This document shows, piece by piece, positions 49,212 to 61,700 of a stretch of 64,000 nucleotides of DNA. Origin of the DNA: Notospermus geniculatus (Eukaryota; Nemertea; Pilidiophora; Heteronemertea; Lineidae); NCBI GenBank assembly GCA_002633025.1, contig NMRB01000330.1, forward strand, positions 280,572-344,571, given 5' to 3'. Each line of letters opens with the position of its first letter. Position 1 is the stretch's first letter. The notes below the pieces were generated by a model that was not told the origin of the DNA, searched no databases, and saw only the letters and a list, made by a program, of their open reading frames with translations. The position numbers and the translations under genes are program-made.

Positions 49212-49246
49212 AACCCTAACCCTAGACCTAGACCTAGACCTAACCC
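49212..49246. repeat. Short telomere-like hexamer run
   Basis: Six consecutive hexamers AACCCT, AACCCT, AGACCT, AGACCT, AGACCT, AACCC follow one another. The first and last match the metazoan telomere repeat (TTAGGG on the other strand) and the middle ones differ by one or two bases. At about 35 bp it is a minor interstitial simple repeat. Confidence 0.6.
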
Positions 49247-49907
49247 ATCGGAGGAGGACGAATTGGGAAAAGAGTGAAATGGGACGACGCCCCTGCCAGA
49301 GGTGTAGCTGCGCATTACCTTCATGTTGCCACTCCTGTATGCTACGCCAGCGCTGTATTATTTTTCCACTTACTTCACTTCGGTGTCAAATATACTTCAG
49401 TAGGAGTCAAATGAATTTTTAATATTCCATTTGATATCATAACGAAATTTCAATTGTGCATTAAGCTTGCTTCTGTACAATAGCCATTGCTTTTCATGTC
49501 CTGCTTGTCTGATCTCCGCTCCGATTTCAAACACGTTTTTCTTCACCGTATCGCTGGGTCGGCCTCGGATTATGTAGCAAGGCTGCATGCAATGTTACTC
49601 CGAGTTATGTTCATGCTATGTGTGTTACCACTTGACTCAGATGTGTTGTAGCTGTAAAAGTAGATACGGTCACAGTTTTCAAATGGAGGTCACCAGATAG
49701 ACCGAAGAATAGCTCGGAAGAATTTGCCGGCGACTGAGATGAAAAAGACAGTGAAGTATCGCCGATACATAGTCGAGACATGAGCTTTAGGTGCTGAAAT
49801 TCCGTAGACCATCGGTTTGGTTGCCACTGCACCCATAGATGAAGAGATGCGAAGTTCGGAAATTTATGAAAAACGGCGTTCTTAAAAACAAAAATACCAA
49901 ACAATTC

Positions 49908-50013
49908 TTGATGACGTAAACCGCAAATTGGGAATCCCCTCGGAGTCTCCGACGTGTAAATTGATGACGTACACCGCAGAATTGGAATCACTTCGGAGTC
50001 TCCAATGTGACGA
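49908..50013 (+). repeat. 53-bp tandem duplication, 2 copies
   Basis: TTGATGACGTAAACCGCA (from 49908) recurs as TTGATGACGTACACCGCA (from 49961), and both continue through GGAATC..CTCGGAGTCTCC or a close variant. Each carries a CRE-like TGACGT. Confidence 0.7.
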
Positions 50014-53000
50014 TGCTAAACCTGACGTATGACTAAGTCAGAACTTGCGAATCAGCCCTGGGCGATGGAAGTCTATAATTCTAATGTGTAAACTCTCATA
50101 TTTCTTAGCAGGTTGCCGTTAGCTATTCATGGTTTGCCCATTTTTTGCTCGTTATGAAAAACATTTGCTGATTATGACATTTTTGAATTATTAGATCTTG
50201 CTCCGCCCATTTTGGATTTTTCCACATATTTTAGTTTGCTGGTAAAGGATACTGTTCATCTTTGGTAAAGAAATGTTAAAGACTGCCCGCGGCTGAGATA
50301 CCAAAAGGTTATAAGTGATAAAATTTCAGACTTAAGTATAAGGTACACGTTTTATCCCGTACAGGCCTTACATTACATATTAATGATCTCCAATAAAAAT
50401 AGGATTCATTAGATTTGCCCTTTGAGAAAAGGGCACAATTTCCATGCGATCACCTTGTTTGAGTACCTTGATACCCGAGGAGAAAAAAGAAGACTTTCCC
50501 TGTCGGTCTTTTTCTGGCCTGTAGGTTCTTTTCAAGCCGAGGCTAATGTCAACTATCGTCATTTGGTCATAGTAATCGGGAGTTCCTAAGGTTCTTCTTA
50601 ATGTACAACTTGATCCCGCCGTTGAACAACGCCTGATTGCAATTCACGGTTTCGGGTATCGTGTCCTTCAATGGGAACACTTCCACCTTGTTGTCTCCTG
50701 AGGTGTACATTGCTGTGTGTTCTTGTACAGCCCAATAGCTTACTTCCTGCTCATACACGTACTGAAAGCACGTAGCCAGAAGTAACGGAAGATAACCATT
50801 GGCCACAATTTACAGAATTATGATGATTCCCCTTAAAAGCTGATTGTCTTGGAAACTCGACCCAAGGCAAGAAATGATTATGGTTGAAAGGCGATAGGCA
50901 TGTTATTGTCATAATTAATAAAGTACAGACAGGTAGTTGATTGAATTCCTCTGGAAGATAGACATGCAAACATCGACGATGTGTTCGAGTCGCATAATGT
51001 CATTAGGCGTTAAGGAGATGAAAGAATAACGCTCTCAGAAACGATCCAAGTGTAGCAACGCGTGGTCTCATGCGCCTAATTCGCTATTTCATTTGTGTTA
51101 TTCCCTGTAATAGGTTTCCTAAAGTCTATCTGATATTAATGATTAAACTATTTCCTCCTGGGGTTTCTACCCTCGGATGCGCACATTATCGGCTTAAACC
51201 TCTTTCCACACGCTATGACACTCGTTACGCCGTCATTGTCATTACGGCTAAACAACATTCAATTACCATGTTCAGTCAAAGCTGCTGGGCACATGACGTC
51301 CTACAACACGGGCTTGGTCTGCCATTCTTGTCGCCGACGCCGGATTCATCTTAATACGGATTAGAGCCATTATGTTTGTAATACCAGGGGAATTCGCCGC
51401 CCTCTGAAATGCTGCAAAGCCGGAGGAAAGCAAGTGGAGGGGCTGAGGTAGAGCGCTAGCGACGGCGGCCTGGATGAGTGGGTGGGAGGACTTGGTTTGG
51501 GGACGGCTACGGCCACTCCAGAGAGGGATGTACAGGGGCGGATAAAACATCATACCGTGCGTCCCTCGGGACCTCTGTGCATACGTTCCTCTTGTGCCTG
51601 CACTCTAACGCAGCTATCACAACTTCTACTCTTCGGGGATCTTGACCCTGCAGTTGCAACCAAAGGAATCGGTCCTTTGCCTTTTAAGGCTATGGCATTG
51701 CCCACCTTTCCAAAAGAATGGCACCAAGGTTATTCCAACTCTCGTGCGCTTGCAGTCACCCAATGAGTTGTTGATTGCATCCGTTAGGAGTCTTCAGGAG
51801 TCCAGAAACACTGAAATACACAAGCATGAGGAAAAATGGCGCAAAGTTTTGGAGGTAAACCCTGGGCAAAACGTGGGTCCACTCTTGATCTTGAGGGTGT
51901 CAGAATACCACAGGTTTGCGAATTTGACTCTCATCTATATAAAGGTCAGTAGAGGATGAACAATCAAAGGTCCAGTGGAGGCTGGAGGTATTTGGAAACT
52001 TAAGTCCTGTATCTTCAAACATACTGGACAAAGGTGAAGAAAAATTCGGCTCAGTAGCTCACTGACAGTGCCCATGACAGGCAATACGATCGCTTGTAAT
52101 CTTTAGCGGTGAGGGCTCAAGTAACACTGGCGTTTCCCTTCGTCATCATCGTTGAATCCCCGCCAAACCCTTCCCAGCAATCTAAGCTACACTCCTGGAG
52201 AGGAAATACCTTTAAAATTGAACGAGATACGATAAAATCGAATCTCTAACGAGGGGATGTTGCGAGGCATCGAAGTTGTAATCCGACTCTTGTATCGGAT
52301 GCTCGGCAAAAAACACTCATTCTCGAGTGCTTCAAAAACTTGCCTCTTTTCTCTTGTGAAAGGGATAATCCATACGTATATAGAAACCATCAAAACTTTC
52401 TGTAATGCATCTATCTGCTTTGGAGCTGTCTCACATTTCATACCAGAGTTGACGACAATAGCAAGAGGCTTATGGTAAACTGAGACGAGCTAACCATTAC
52501 TAGTCGTCCCGCCAAATCTGCCGGCGAGGAATTATGCAGAGAGCTGAGTGATTAACAGTGTGCGATTACATTCCACTCACTTGGGACCTTATCGTGCATG
52601 AGAAAGAGAAAAAACGTAGGATGACAGCGTGACTTTGCGTCTCATTCCTGCCACAATGCGATGACTGGTTCACGAGCTTTGTTTTGCCTTTTGGTATTGT
52701 TTTTGATATTGTTCCTTCTTCCGATGAAAAGAATGTAAGCTTTGTCTCGTCGTATGCGTACTGATGGTATTTGGCACTGGATCAGCATCTGCCAACAGTA
52801 TCTGTGTCGTGGTAGTTCTGATTTTCGACAAGCCCAGTAAGTGAAGTGGGCACTGGGTATCTGGTCATTTCGCCTTCGAGTCTTCAACCGGAAGTCAGGT
52901 TGCTTCTGCTTTGGATAAAGACATATCACCATAACTAAATAAATCTAAGATTTATTTATTTATGATATTACGAATTCTGCCGTGATTGAAAATGCGTGTA

Positions 53001-53689
53001 TTGCACCTTTCCCTGATCTACTGTTGTAGAAGGAGTACCTCCAGAATGGCACCGATTTCGTCCAGTATCCAGTTCGGCGTAGGCCCCGAGATGGTGATGA
53101 AGTTTTTGCACCTTCTGCCAACTGTCTGTCTTCGCCCTCAAGGAGAACAAGGAACAGCCTGACGCTTAACGCAAGCGTTACGCGAGCATATCTTTCTGCA
53201 AATGCTTCTACCAAAAAAAAGAAAAAGTACATAAAAGTCATTCCAACCGACAACACAAAAGAACATTAAAGATTCAAACTGAGGAATCTTAATTTCCCTT
53301 TCCTTTTTCCTGCTCAATCAATCTCAATCAATTATCACAGAAGAGTCATTATTTCTGTTGTGGTATTTTTGTCTTCGGGCAGTTGCCGTCTCGTGATTTT
53401 AATGCACTCCTTTCTGTCATCGATCGTGCTGACGTTCGAAATCCATCGGTACATCCATCTTTGAACGCCTCTAAAAGGTTCATGGCCGCACGAGGCAGGA
53501 GAAAAAAATCACTTCTTTTCTTTCTTGCAGACATTGTTACAGATCGATGCATCATTCAAGAAGGCTCTTAGACGTTTTTTATTTACTGTTTCTTCTGAAG
53601 GAATGTTGCAAAATGACGAGTATTGGGTTTACATTTAAAGGAACGTGTTCGTATTGAATCGTCCAATGTTCCAACAAGCATAGAGAAGA
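50014..53689. other. Intronic sequence, no further feature recognised
   Basis: Only random open frames (up to 105 codons) were seen. No array, hairpin or known motif was found. Confidence 0.35.
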
Positions 53690-54605
53690 GGCCTTCATCC
53701 TTTCCCAGACGCCCTTCCGCGTCCAGTCGGTGTGCACCTCAGTGTTACTGGCCTTACTTTTGTCGTCATCTTTTCCTAGACGCCCTTCGTCGAACCGGTG
53801 GGGCTTAGTGCTACTGGCCGAACTTCGGCCTTCTCCCTTTCCTACTCCTAGACACTCGTCGTCCAATCGGCGAGTTACCATACTGGCTTTACTTCGGTCT
53901 TCGTCCTTTCCTAGACGCCATTCGTCCAACGGGTGTGTTCTTCAGTGCCGTGCTGGCCATACCTCCTCAGTCTCCAAGCTTCCCTGGGCACCCTTCCTAC
54001 AACGAGTGCCCTAGTGGTACTAGCCTTACCTCGGTCATCGTCCTTTCCTAGGCACCTTTCCTCCAACGGGTGTCCTTGGTACTGGCCTTACCTCGATCAT
54101 CGTCCTTTCCTAGACGTCCTTTCCTTTGTCAAACGGCAGTGTTCCTCAGTGCTGCTGGCCTTACCTCGCTCATCGTCCTTTCCTAGATGCCCTTCGTCCA
54201 ACGGGTGTGTTCTTCAGTGCCGTACTGGCCATACCTCTCGGTCTTCAAGCTTCCCTAGGCACTCTTCCTCCAACGGGTGTCCTTAGTGGTAGCCTACTGG
54301 TCTTACCTCGATCATCGTCCTTTCCTAGACGCCCTTCGTCCAACGGCAGTGTTCTTCAGTGCTGCTGGCCTTATCTCGCTCTTCATCCTTTCCTAGACCC
54401 CCTTCGTCCAACGAGTGTCTTCCTCAGTGCTGCTGGCCTTACTTCAGTCTTCGTCGTTTCCAAGACCCCTTCCTCCACCGGACGTTTCCTCAGTGCTGCT
54501 GGCCTTACTTCGGTCTTCGTCCTTTCCTGTATAGACCCGCTTCGTCCAACGGGTGTGTTCGTCAGCTGCTACTGGCCTTTAAAACCAGTTCGTCCTCGGA
54601 TTCCT
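53690..54605 (+). repeat. Minisatellite, about 68-bp unit, about 13 copies
   Basis: The unit is built from CTGCTGGCCTTACCTCGGTC, TTCGTCCTTTCCTAGACGCC and CTTCGTCCAACGGGTGTGTTCCTCAGTG. Copy length varies by a few bases and copies diverge by substitutions. The forward frames here (to 182 codons, phrases like RSSSFPRRPSSNG) are produced by the repeat, appear in more than one frame and lack exon support. The array lies deep in the SIX4/5 intron. Confidence 0.93.
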
Positions 54606-57117
54606 TACCTTCGTTTCACCCCAGCACCTGAACACCCTCGCATCTCCCTTTTCATCAATCACCACTTTTTGTGATGTGTGTTCGCCCACCTCTGCGTCGG
54701 GGATCGAACTATTGTCAACGTAATACAGAGATGTTTTTTTCGACAAAATCCTTAACAAATCCAAGCTTTTTTATTCTATAGTATTCTTGCTAATAATAAT
54801 CTATCGATAGGACGAACAAGATCTGAGCAATTACACAAAGCTGTTGAATTAGTGAGATTGTGTTAAAACAATGTCCATAAGCGCTCGACTCGAGCTGGCG
54901 GGGCACTTGACGCGATTTGATCTCGCGAATGTAATTCAAGATGCCAAATATGCACTCGGATGTCACTCGTATAAGCCTTGGAGTGTCGGATGGGAAGTCA
55001 TGATCAAGTGTAAACGGAGACGTCCTGTAAATATCACGGGAATAGTCAAGACATACCGGGCACAATCTATCGCGCAATATATTAAGCTTGAGTACTGTCA
55101 TATGACACCTGGGACTCGAGCATGTGAACTACTCAATGCCGGATCGTCTTCCCAGCGGTTTATTCTTAGTTCATTGACATCAAGTGAACATCACAAGTAT
55201 TTGTGAGTAATCCAGCCGGTTTGCCTACACTTACATATAGGTGTACATTACAACTTGCCCTACGTAAGCAGGAGCTGTAACTGTTGAGACGCTCTCTCTC
55301 TATGACGTAACGAGACAATGAAAAAGTCCGAAACGTCATGCAACTTTTTACTGCAACCTCATGGAACTTTTCTGACCGACTTGTAATTCTATACTTGCAA
55401 CCTAAAAGTTGCTTGAAAGTTCTACATGTTCTAGTGTAGTGTGGAGATGGACCGTAATGCAACATCCCAATTATTGCAACCTTTTGCCCAGGTGGACAGC
55501 ATTACCATCAACAGTTCGGTAGGCGTGCGGAGCCAAATTCCGGTCAGCCGATACACAGTCCTCGAGTTCCCCCTTGGAACTATTAACTATCAAAGGCCTA
55601 CGGCAAATCCAGCTAACTGGCGTGTCTCGTTGAATGACATGGCATTTGGGAATGAGAACTTTGGGAATGACAACTTTTTCATTCTAAAAACCCTGCCTGA
55701 CTGGTTCGGGGATGGATGGGCATGTTGCAGGGACACCAAGCCTTAAAGGTCAATACGTGACCTCATCCAAGTTACGACCTTTTGCTTCAAGCTTTGATTT
55801 ACCTATACACGGCGATACCGACACGCCTCCACTACCTTTACAAGTGTGTCTTTGCTGTGGTTGTGCCGGATTGCGGACGAACTTGTACAGTCTCCAAGAA
55901 GAAATTCCAGTTGCCACGATGTATATATTCCTAATATAAATGTTACCTTGAATTCCTAGCCTATGTAGTAGCTATTTACCATCGCGCACCCAACGCAGGG
56001 AATATGACTTAATACAAGGCACATCCTGAAATCTCACGTCTCATGTTACAAAAAGTCGTAATTCTACTCCTCGTATTTCATAAAGAGATATTGTGTTACA
56101 ATATTTACGGACTCTTGGGGCTTGGTTCACGTTTTCAATACGGGTGCCTTTGAGAGAGAGGTGATCATTGCTCATCAACCCAGATAGCATGGCCTGTGGC
56201 GGTGTGTGATTCTATCATTAATAGCAACTTCATTGATTGGTTTTGAATATGGACTGAGAGAAAACAGATTTGTAACGTCACAAACCGGTTTGCTATGGCG
56301 TTTTGTTCTTGGATAACAGGTATCCATTCATATCTCTGAAATCGGTGCTGATTTCGAAAATTTACGAAGTTGGGGCGTTGATGACCGATTCGTCAACGTA
56401 GTTTCGTAAACTTCGTAACGTACAGTATGTAAAGTATGTGTAATATGTATAATGTTAATGAAATGTGAATCTTCGGATGGCAATGATTCCTCATAATATC
56501 CGAGGGAGCAGACGATCACCTGTACGTCTTCTGCCGCCTTCTTTATTTTTGGAACACCGACCACCACAGATTTCACAAAAACACTGAAGACCTCTTCGTC
56601 GTTTCTAGTCACAAAGTGACATCAGAGCGAATTCAAGAAGGTTTGGCAATGAATTCTCACAAATAATGAGAAAACAGGCGATATTCTGTCGTCTGCTCTT
56701 TGTGGCAACAATGGCAAGTCATTTGTTTTTGTTGAGAGCGGTTACTTGCCCTCGTCCGCACTATCAGAGCCATAATCATAAAGACCGTGACTGGAAACAC
56801 GGCTCGGTGCCTGGTCTGGAACTACTGGTGTCCTATTTCAGGCAACAACTCATCATGGTTGTATCGATCCGACGAATCAAAGGGTAGAAGAGTTCTCGAA
56901 TCTTCTATAATACGTGGCTCTAACTTTAGGGACACGTGTACATAACCTCTGCTGGGTATTTAAACCGAAATAATTAGTATTTTCGCGAGTTTGATTGCAG
57001 GGTTTGGTCGTGATGCCCCTGTCCGTAAAAAACATCAAATATACGTTACTTTGAAAATTGAGTACATTTTTGCCTTCAGCCGTTAAAGAAGTAACCTGAC
57101 AAAATGTGGATGAAGAT
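54606..57117. other. Intronic sequence, no further feature recognised
   Basis: Short open frames only. The phrase GCATGGCCTGTGGCGGTGTG near 56188 resembles the start of the 3 kb duplication (GTGGCCTGTAGCGGTGTGG), so a dispersed repeat fragment may be present. Confidence 0.35.
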
Positions 57118-57192
57118 GGGGAGTGATGCAGTGGTTGAGCGTCTGACTTGTGACCGAGGGGCCACAGGTTCGATACCCACTCGAGTCGCCAC
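57118..57192 (+). repeat. tRNA-derived SINE head or tRNA pseudogene
   Basis: An A-box-like TGATGCAGTGG and a B box GGTTCGATACC stand 43 nt apart, the normal tRNA spacing, in a 75-nt stretch starting GGGGAGTG. The acceptor and T-arm stems cannot be closed properly (only two good T-stem pairs), so it is not a functional tRNA. It is more likely the pol III head of a SINE whose body continues for about 100 bases. Confidence 0.55.
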
Positions 57193-60100
57193 TTTCTACT
57201 TTCAACTGGTCAGAAAGGATCAAGGCAGCGCTGAATGGGCAACTGCTTTAGTTCCCTAGAAAGGTTTCAGGAGAGACTAATCGGTTGATTATGTTATCGC
57301 CTTTTTGGATTTGATGAAGGGTGTCCAAAGGAATTAAAACTCGATGGGAGCAACGAAGGTTCTTTGCAGGGAAAACAACCTTCTGCAAGTCTGATGTCGT
57401 GTGTCGCTGATACGTTGACGGGTTGGCCTACTTTTTCCAAAAATGGTAACATCAGTTTGCGATCACCATGATCATTAGTTAATCGCCTTTTGAGGCGAGA
57501 CTTGGAAGATCTTTTTCGCAGATCTACATGTGTACAGCCTTTTAGCGTCTTGTTCCTGACTGCCTTTACCAGAAACTTGCATGTGGTATCTGAGATGGTA
57601 ACATCAGGCTTCGAAAATTCGGCCCTGTCACTCATCAACTCATTGCCAATGTTTTTGCCTGTATCAGAAGATGGTTTTCCGCTCTGTAACCTGTTCATTG
57701 CAGCTTTCCTAAAATATCTCTTTGTCCTCTCTTAACAAACTACCCGCATGGTGTCCAACAAGTCACCTTGTGTAGATATACATGTATACATGGATCGTAT
57801 GGCGGCCAAGCCTCCATTGATCGCATATTATTTCACATTGATTTGTATAAAAAGCATTAATATGCCGCATACGCGTTTAGTTTGTAATATGACTCCTTGT
57901 TGAACATTAGTTATGATTAGCTTGGAGAGTTGAAGCTCAAGCGTGGAGAGTGGATGTTCTTCCTTCATCTTGGAGAGATCTTGCACGCGGCAAGTGACAA
58001 TTATGAATGTCTCGTCGGCAGAACATGCGTACCTAAACTAATCGAGCTGTCATTTCTCGGGCAGATTTCACTCTCTATGTTTAACCCTGTGATGTTGATT
58101 GTTGAGTCATGGAACAGCGGCGAAACCGTTGATATCACCAGAAAGACGCGCTTCTAAGAGGAAATCAATGTAAAAATCTGACGATTTGAACCATGCTTGT
58201 CTTCGCAGTTTCAAATCAAAGCAAATGTGAGGCAGTCTAGGAAAACCCTTCGAATGTCACATGGGTAAAGATACTTAATGTACAGTGTTACGAGCAATAG
58301 GACCTGAGATATTGCCGAAAAATGGCTATTTTGGCGGCCATATTTAAAATCAATATGGCGGCCACCAGGGGGCGCGAATTTTTGGGGTCCATTTTTTTCA
58401 TGATCCTTAGGTATCAAAGTATCCAAGTGGGCAGTTTCATGCTTTCTTGAAAAAGTGAAACATTTTTACCCTTAACTGCTCTACTAATTTGAGGAAAGTG
58501 TTAATGACCTTGGTGGGGCCGCACATTTCAATAGCTGAAATGTACTTCTTCACAGGTAAACAGTAGCAGGTCAATGCACAGGCAATCTAACAGCCCTTGT
58601 TAGTCATTCACAGCGACACTATCCGACGGGTTTTCCTAGACCCCTCACAAATTTCAAATTCTGAATCGTGTGAAAGGCACACGACAGATACCTCAGTGTT
58701 GACTCGTTCCTTCGTACAAGCAGAAATACTACTGGTTGCTGCTTTTCAAAAATGAGAAACATCAGATATAACCACAGTTACCAAGATTTGTAACATGACG
58801 AGGAAGCAGTTTACTTGCAAAATGACCGTGTCGTTTGTTATCAGTGCACATTCCAGTCGGTTTTTCTTGCCTACGTAGGTCTTCTCAGTGTCCAAGAAAC
58901 AAGGGAAGTAGACGTAAGATAAGCACCAAGAAAGGTGTCAATGAGAATCAATTTGAGATTGTCCGACTGGCCTGGACGTTTTCTTGCCCACGGCGTAAGG
59001 GTCACTACGGTCGGTATGGGAGTCAGCAACGAAACCCTCTGCCGCGGGTCACTTGTTAATCCCTGTCCTCTCACCGCGGTGTAAATATATCTCAAAGTTC
59101 TTTCTCCTCCAAATTTTCCGACTGAACGCGTCTAGTCATTGATACAAACATCAGTTGAGAGTTGTAGCGTTCCTCCAAATGAAAATACCACGAGTTGTTG
59201 ACTCTAGCGTCCGAACACAATTTCTCAAATGCGTTAATCCAATTTCCCTTGGCTGTCGTGGTCGGTGAGAGAGATTTGTGTCCCTGGATGACTTGAGGGT
59301 GTCTCGGTCAGACGTCACTGGCGACAGCCCTGGCTACCAAGACAAGGGAGGAGTAACTTTTCAAGCCGGTCTGGCGTCAGGGTCTCTGCCCACGTCGTCT
59401 GGTCAACCATCGGGCAGAAATATCAGTGAGCAATGAAAACAAACGTGAAGAAAGGACCTTGGTTGGGTAATGAAGCAGTGGTCATTTTAAACCAATATAC
59501 GGGTTAAAATTTATGAAAATTCACTGAAGAGAAAAGATCAATTTGTAAATCAACTTAAAAGTTGTGAAATTTCACCATGTGCAAAGTTCTGTAGCAGTAT
59601 TTCAACTTCCTCGGGCGATGTCGAAACTGATTGCGTGGCCGTCTCAGGTTCAACAGCCCAAAAATTGATTTGACTACAAAACCTAATCTGGTATCGAAAT
59701 TTGCCTCCATTGATTTTCATTCGGCTTGAATTACTTCAGTCGCACAGATTCCTTTATTCATTGGACTCTAGTAGATGTCAAGAGGTGGTTTGGCTGGGCG
59801 TGCTCATGCCACGTATGTTTAGACGTTGTTCCACATCAGAATGAGAGCTACTTATACTAGACTTCCAGCTGTTTTACATGTTCGTCATTTGAAACTACGT
59901 GTATTTTTTTCCTTTGACCACCGTATACCTAAGTAATCCAATCTGGATTTGTTCTGGAAATCATTAAATCAGAATTACTGTACGCCTAGTATTAATCAAT
60001 TTTGCCTAGTATTCAACAACTTATTTTTCAGCACATTTCCGTTTTTCTATCTTCGACGATATATCCACTTCGTTGTTCTATGCTCAGGTTTCTTTGAATA

Positions 60101-60205
60101 CTTAACCATTACAATCCTGTCTTCATAAACCGTCTCCATTTCTTGCCATTTCTTTACTCTAACGCTTTTCTCTCCTTCAAAGTCTGTAACCATTGCTTTT
60201 TCGCT
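57193..60205. other. Intronic sequence, no gene recognised; ATGGCGGCC repeat phrase
   Basis: At 58324-58376 TTGGCGGCCATATTT and ATGGCGGCCACC occur as near-direct repeats around a central AAAATCAATATGG, next to an AGGGGGCGC phrase; this looks like part of a dispersed repeat. A minus-strand frame at 57294-57698 (134 codons, Lys/Arg/Ser-rich) has no domain. A pyrimidine-rich stretch precedes the 28-bp array. Confidence 0.35.
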
Positions 60206-60375
60206 CTTGACTGCCTCTAACCATACTTTTTTTCTTGACTGCCTCTAACCATACTTTTTTTCTTGACTGCCTCTAACCATACTTTTTTTCTTGACTGCCT
60301 CTAACCATCCTTTTTTTCTTGACTGCCTCTAACCATCCTTTTTTTTCTTGACTGCCTCTAACCATCCTTTTTTTC
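60206..60375 (+). repeat. 28-bp tandem array ending about 11 nt before the SIX4/5 acceptor
   Basis: Six copies of CTTGACTGCCTCTAACCATA followed by CTTTTTTT (starts 60206, 60234, 60262, 60290, 60318, 60347; the last spacing is 29) end in the polypyrimidine tract just before the acceptor AG at 60385-60386. Every unit holds a CTAAC sequence matching the metazoan branch-point consensus and a run of 7-8 T. The array therefore multiplies branch-point and polypyrimidine signals. Functional effect is inferred. Confidence 0.9.
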
Positions 60376-60386
60376 TATCTTTGCAG

Positions 60387-60618
60387 TGATCTTAGCCCTC
60401 TTGGCGAAGAGAACACAGGTCATCATCCCCATCACCATCCGGGACTTCACCACGTTCACCACAACCCCGCCCTACTCTCTGCAAAGATGATGGAGGATAC
60501 GAGAAACAACATGGCGCTGGCCCTGCAAGTCAAAAACGAGCCAATACCAGCTCACACACACGCGGCTCACTACATGTGCTCGCCGCTGGACCACTCGCTG
60601 ACGGCACACGGGATGTAA
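60387..60618 (+). CDS. Six4/5: SIX4/5-class homeobox transcription factor, last exon
   Basis: The first base completes the Asn codon left open by exon 1. Seventy-six further residues follow to TAA (60616-60618), giving 337 residues in total. The exon begins NDLSPLGEENTGHH, has a histidine-rich run (HHPHHHPGLHHVHH), then a methionine-containing stretch (KMMEDTRNNMALALQVKNE), and ends SLTAHGM. Frame continuity from the homeodomain, a clear CAG acceptor and the absence of stops support it. Vertebrate SIX4 has a far longer C-terminal activation region, so this protein is short for the class; extra or alternative 3' exons elsewhere cannot be excluded. Confidence 0.85.
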
Positions 60619-61700
60619 AGCAACAGATCGAACCGCCTCTTTACGCTAAAGTGCAGTCAAAATTGTTAATATTCCACTTGATCCGCCATTTTGTTCCATG
60701 TCGGCAAGCGTCGCCATTTTGCAGCTTGTCTAAAACGTGGAATGCAGAACCAGTCAGCCACACGGACCGTCGAATCCTAGGATATCGGTTAAAGCTGTTT
60801 ACGAAGATGCGCATTTTACAATCGTCCCATGTCTTACTTTAATGGACAGTCAACATCACTCTCTGTTGTTGTAACTCTTTACCTCAAGCCACTTTTTAGA
60901 GATGACAGTCTAGAATGTTTGCCTTTCTTACCTCTCGAGATATCAAATCAATGTTTTGCACAGTGGCACGCGGTCACCTCAATTACCCAATATTATACAA
61001 GGTAATATTCACATTGATCACCAAAATCTGGAAGCTAGAAGCGATAAACCTATGACTTGGTTCAATATCTCGGCCCACAACAACCCTTGCCAAACTTCCA
61101 TGTCATGTACACGCTAAGCACTCAATTGTATAAATCTTAAGCATGAAAGTGCTGATCATAAGTCTAACGAGGCTTACGTTTACATGACTAATCAACACGG
61201 TGTAGAACATGTACAATGTACTGTACACTGAGACTGTGGTATGAATTTAGTGTTCTAGGTTTTGTTACTGGTGGGAAATCTCTCTCTACGATGCATTCCG
61301 ACCAAAGTGGTACGAAAACTCACAAACCGAACGTTGACAACTGTGCACAATTTCGTTATGTAAGATACAGATCTCAATATTTTATACAATGCAGAAAGTC
61401 TGATAAGTCTAAAGAACATGTCATTTCTCTCCACGCTCGTTATGGTATATGGTGAATGTAGCACGTGTTTTTGTCCAATGTTATTTTCCATACACTTTTC
61501 AATACCTCGATTATCAATGGCTTAACCTATCAAAGACCCTAAAATGCACTGATGACTGTGAGCTGAAAAAAAAATTTATCATATGAAAAATCAAATAAAC
61601 GGGCGTAAGCTGTAGCAGACAAGGTACGTTTGATAAAATCTTAAAGAGACTTATTAAAAAACACTGTGTTGCATGCAATAAAGGGAACAACATGTCTCTT
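60619..61700 (+). terminator. Probable 3' UTR and poly(A) signals of SIX4/5
   Basis: Canonical AATAAA hexamers stand at 61594-61599 and 61677-61682, the latter followed by a TGTCTCTTGTCTTTT T/GT-rich stretch suitable as a downstream element. The sequence between the stop codon and these sites has no other gene. End choice is inferred. Confidence 0.5.

Larger units (their letters stand above)
35454..60386 (+). other. SIX4/5 intron, 24.9 kb
   Basis: The intron runs from donor GTAAGT (35454) to acceptor TTTGCAG (60386). It joins phase 2 codon AA|T (Asn) right after the homeodomain, the usual intron zone of SIX genes. No other gene was recognised in it; the many open frames of 60-180 codons are repeat-driven or random. 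It holds a Harbinger-like MITE, two minisatellites, a 53-bp tandem duplication, a short telomere-like run and a tRNA-derived SINE head, each listed separately. An intron of this size in a developmental regulator is a likely site of enhancers, but none can be identified by eye. Confidence 0.88.

Noticed and set aside
53730-54674. Overlapping + frames up to 182 codons (RSSSFPRRPSSNG phrases)
   Set aside because: They are translations of the 68-bp minisatellite, present in more than one frame, without domain or splice support.
57118-57192. Possible functional tRNA gene on the + strand
   Set aside because: Spacing is right but the acceptor and T stems do not pair, so it is a SINE head or pseudogene.
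57294-57698. 134-codon minus-strand frame, Lys/Arg/Ser-rich
   Set aside because: Length is within chance expectation for 64 kb on six frames; no domain is recognised and no clear splice sites or start context.
60206-60375. CRISPR-like array reading of the 28-bp repeat
   Set aside because: Units are directly adjacent with no unique spacers, and the context is an animal intron.
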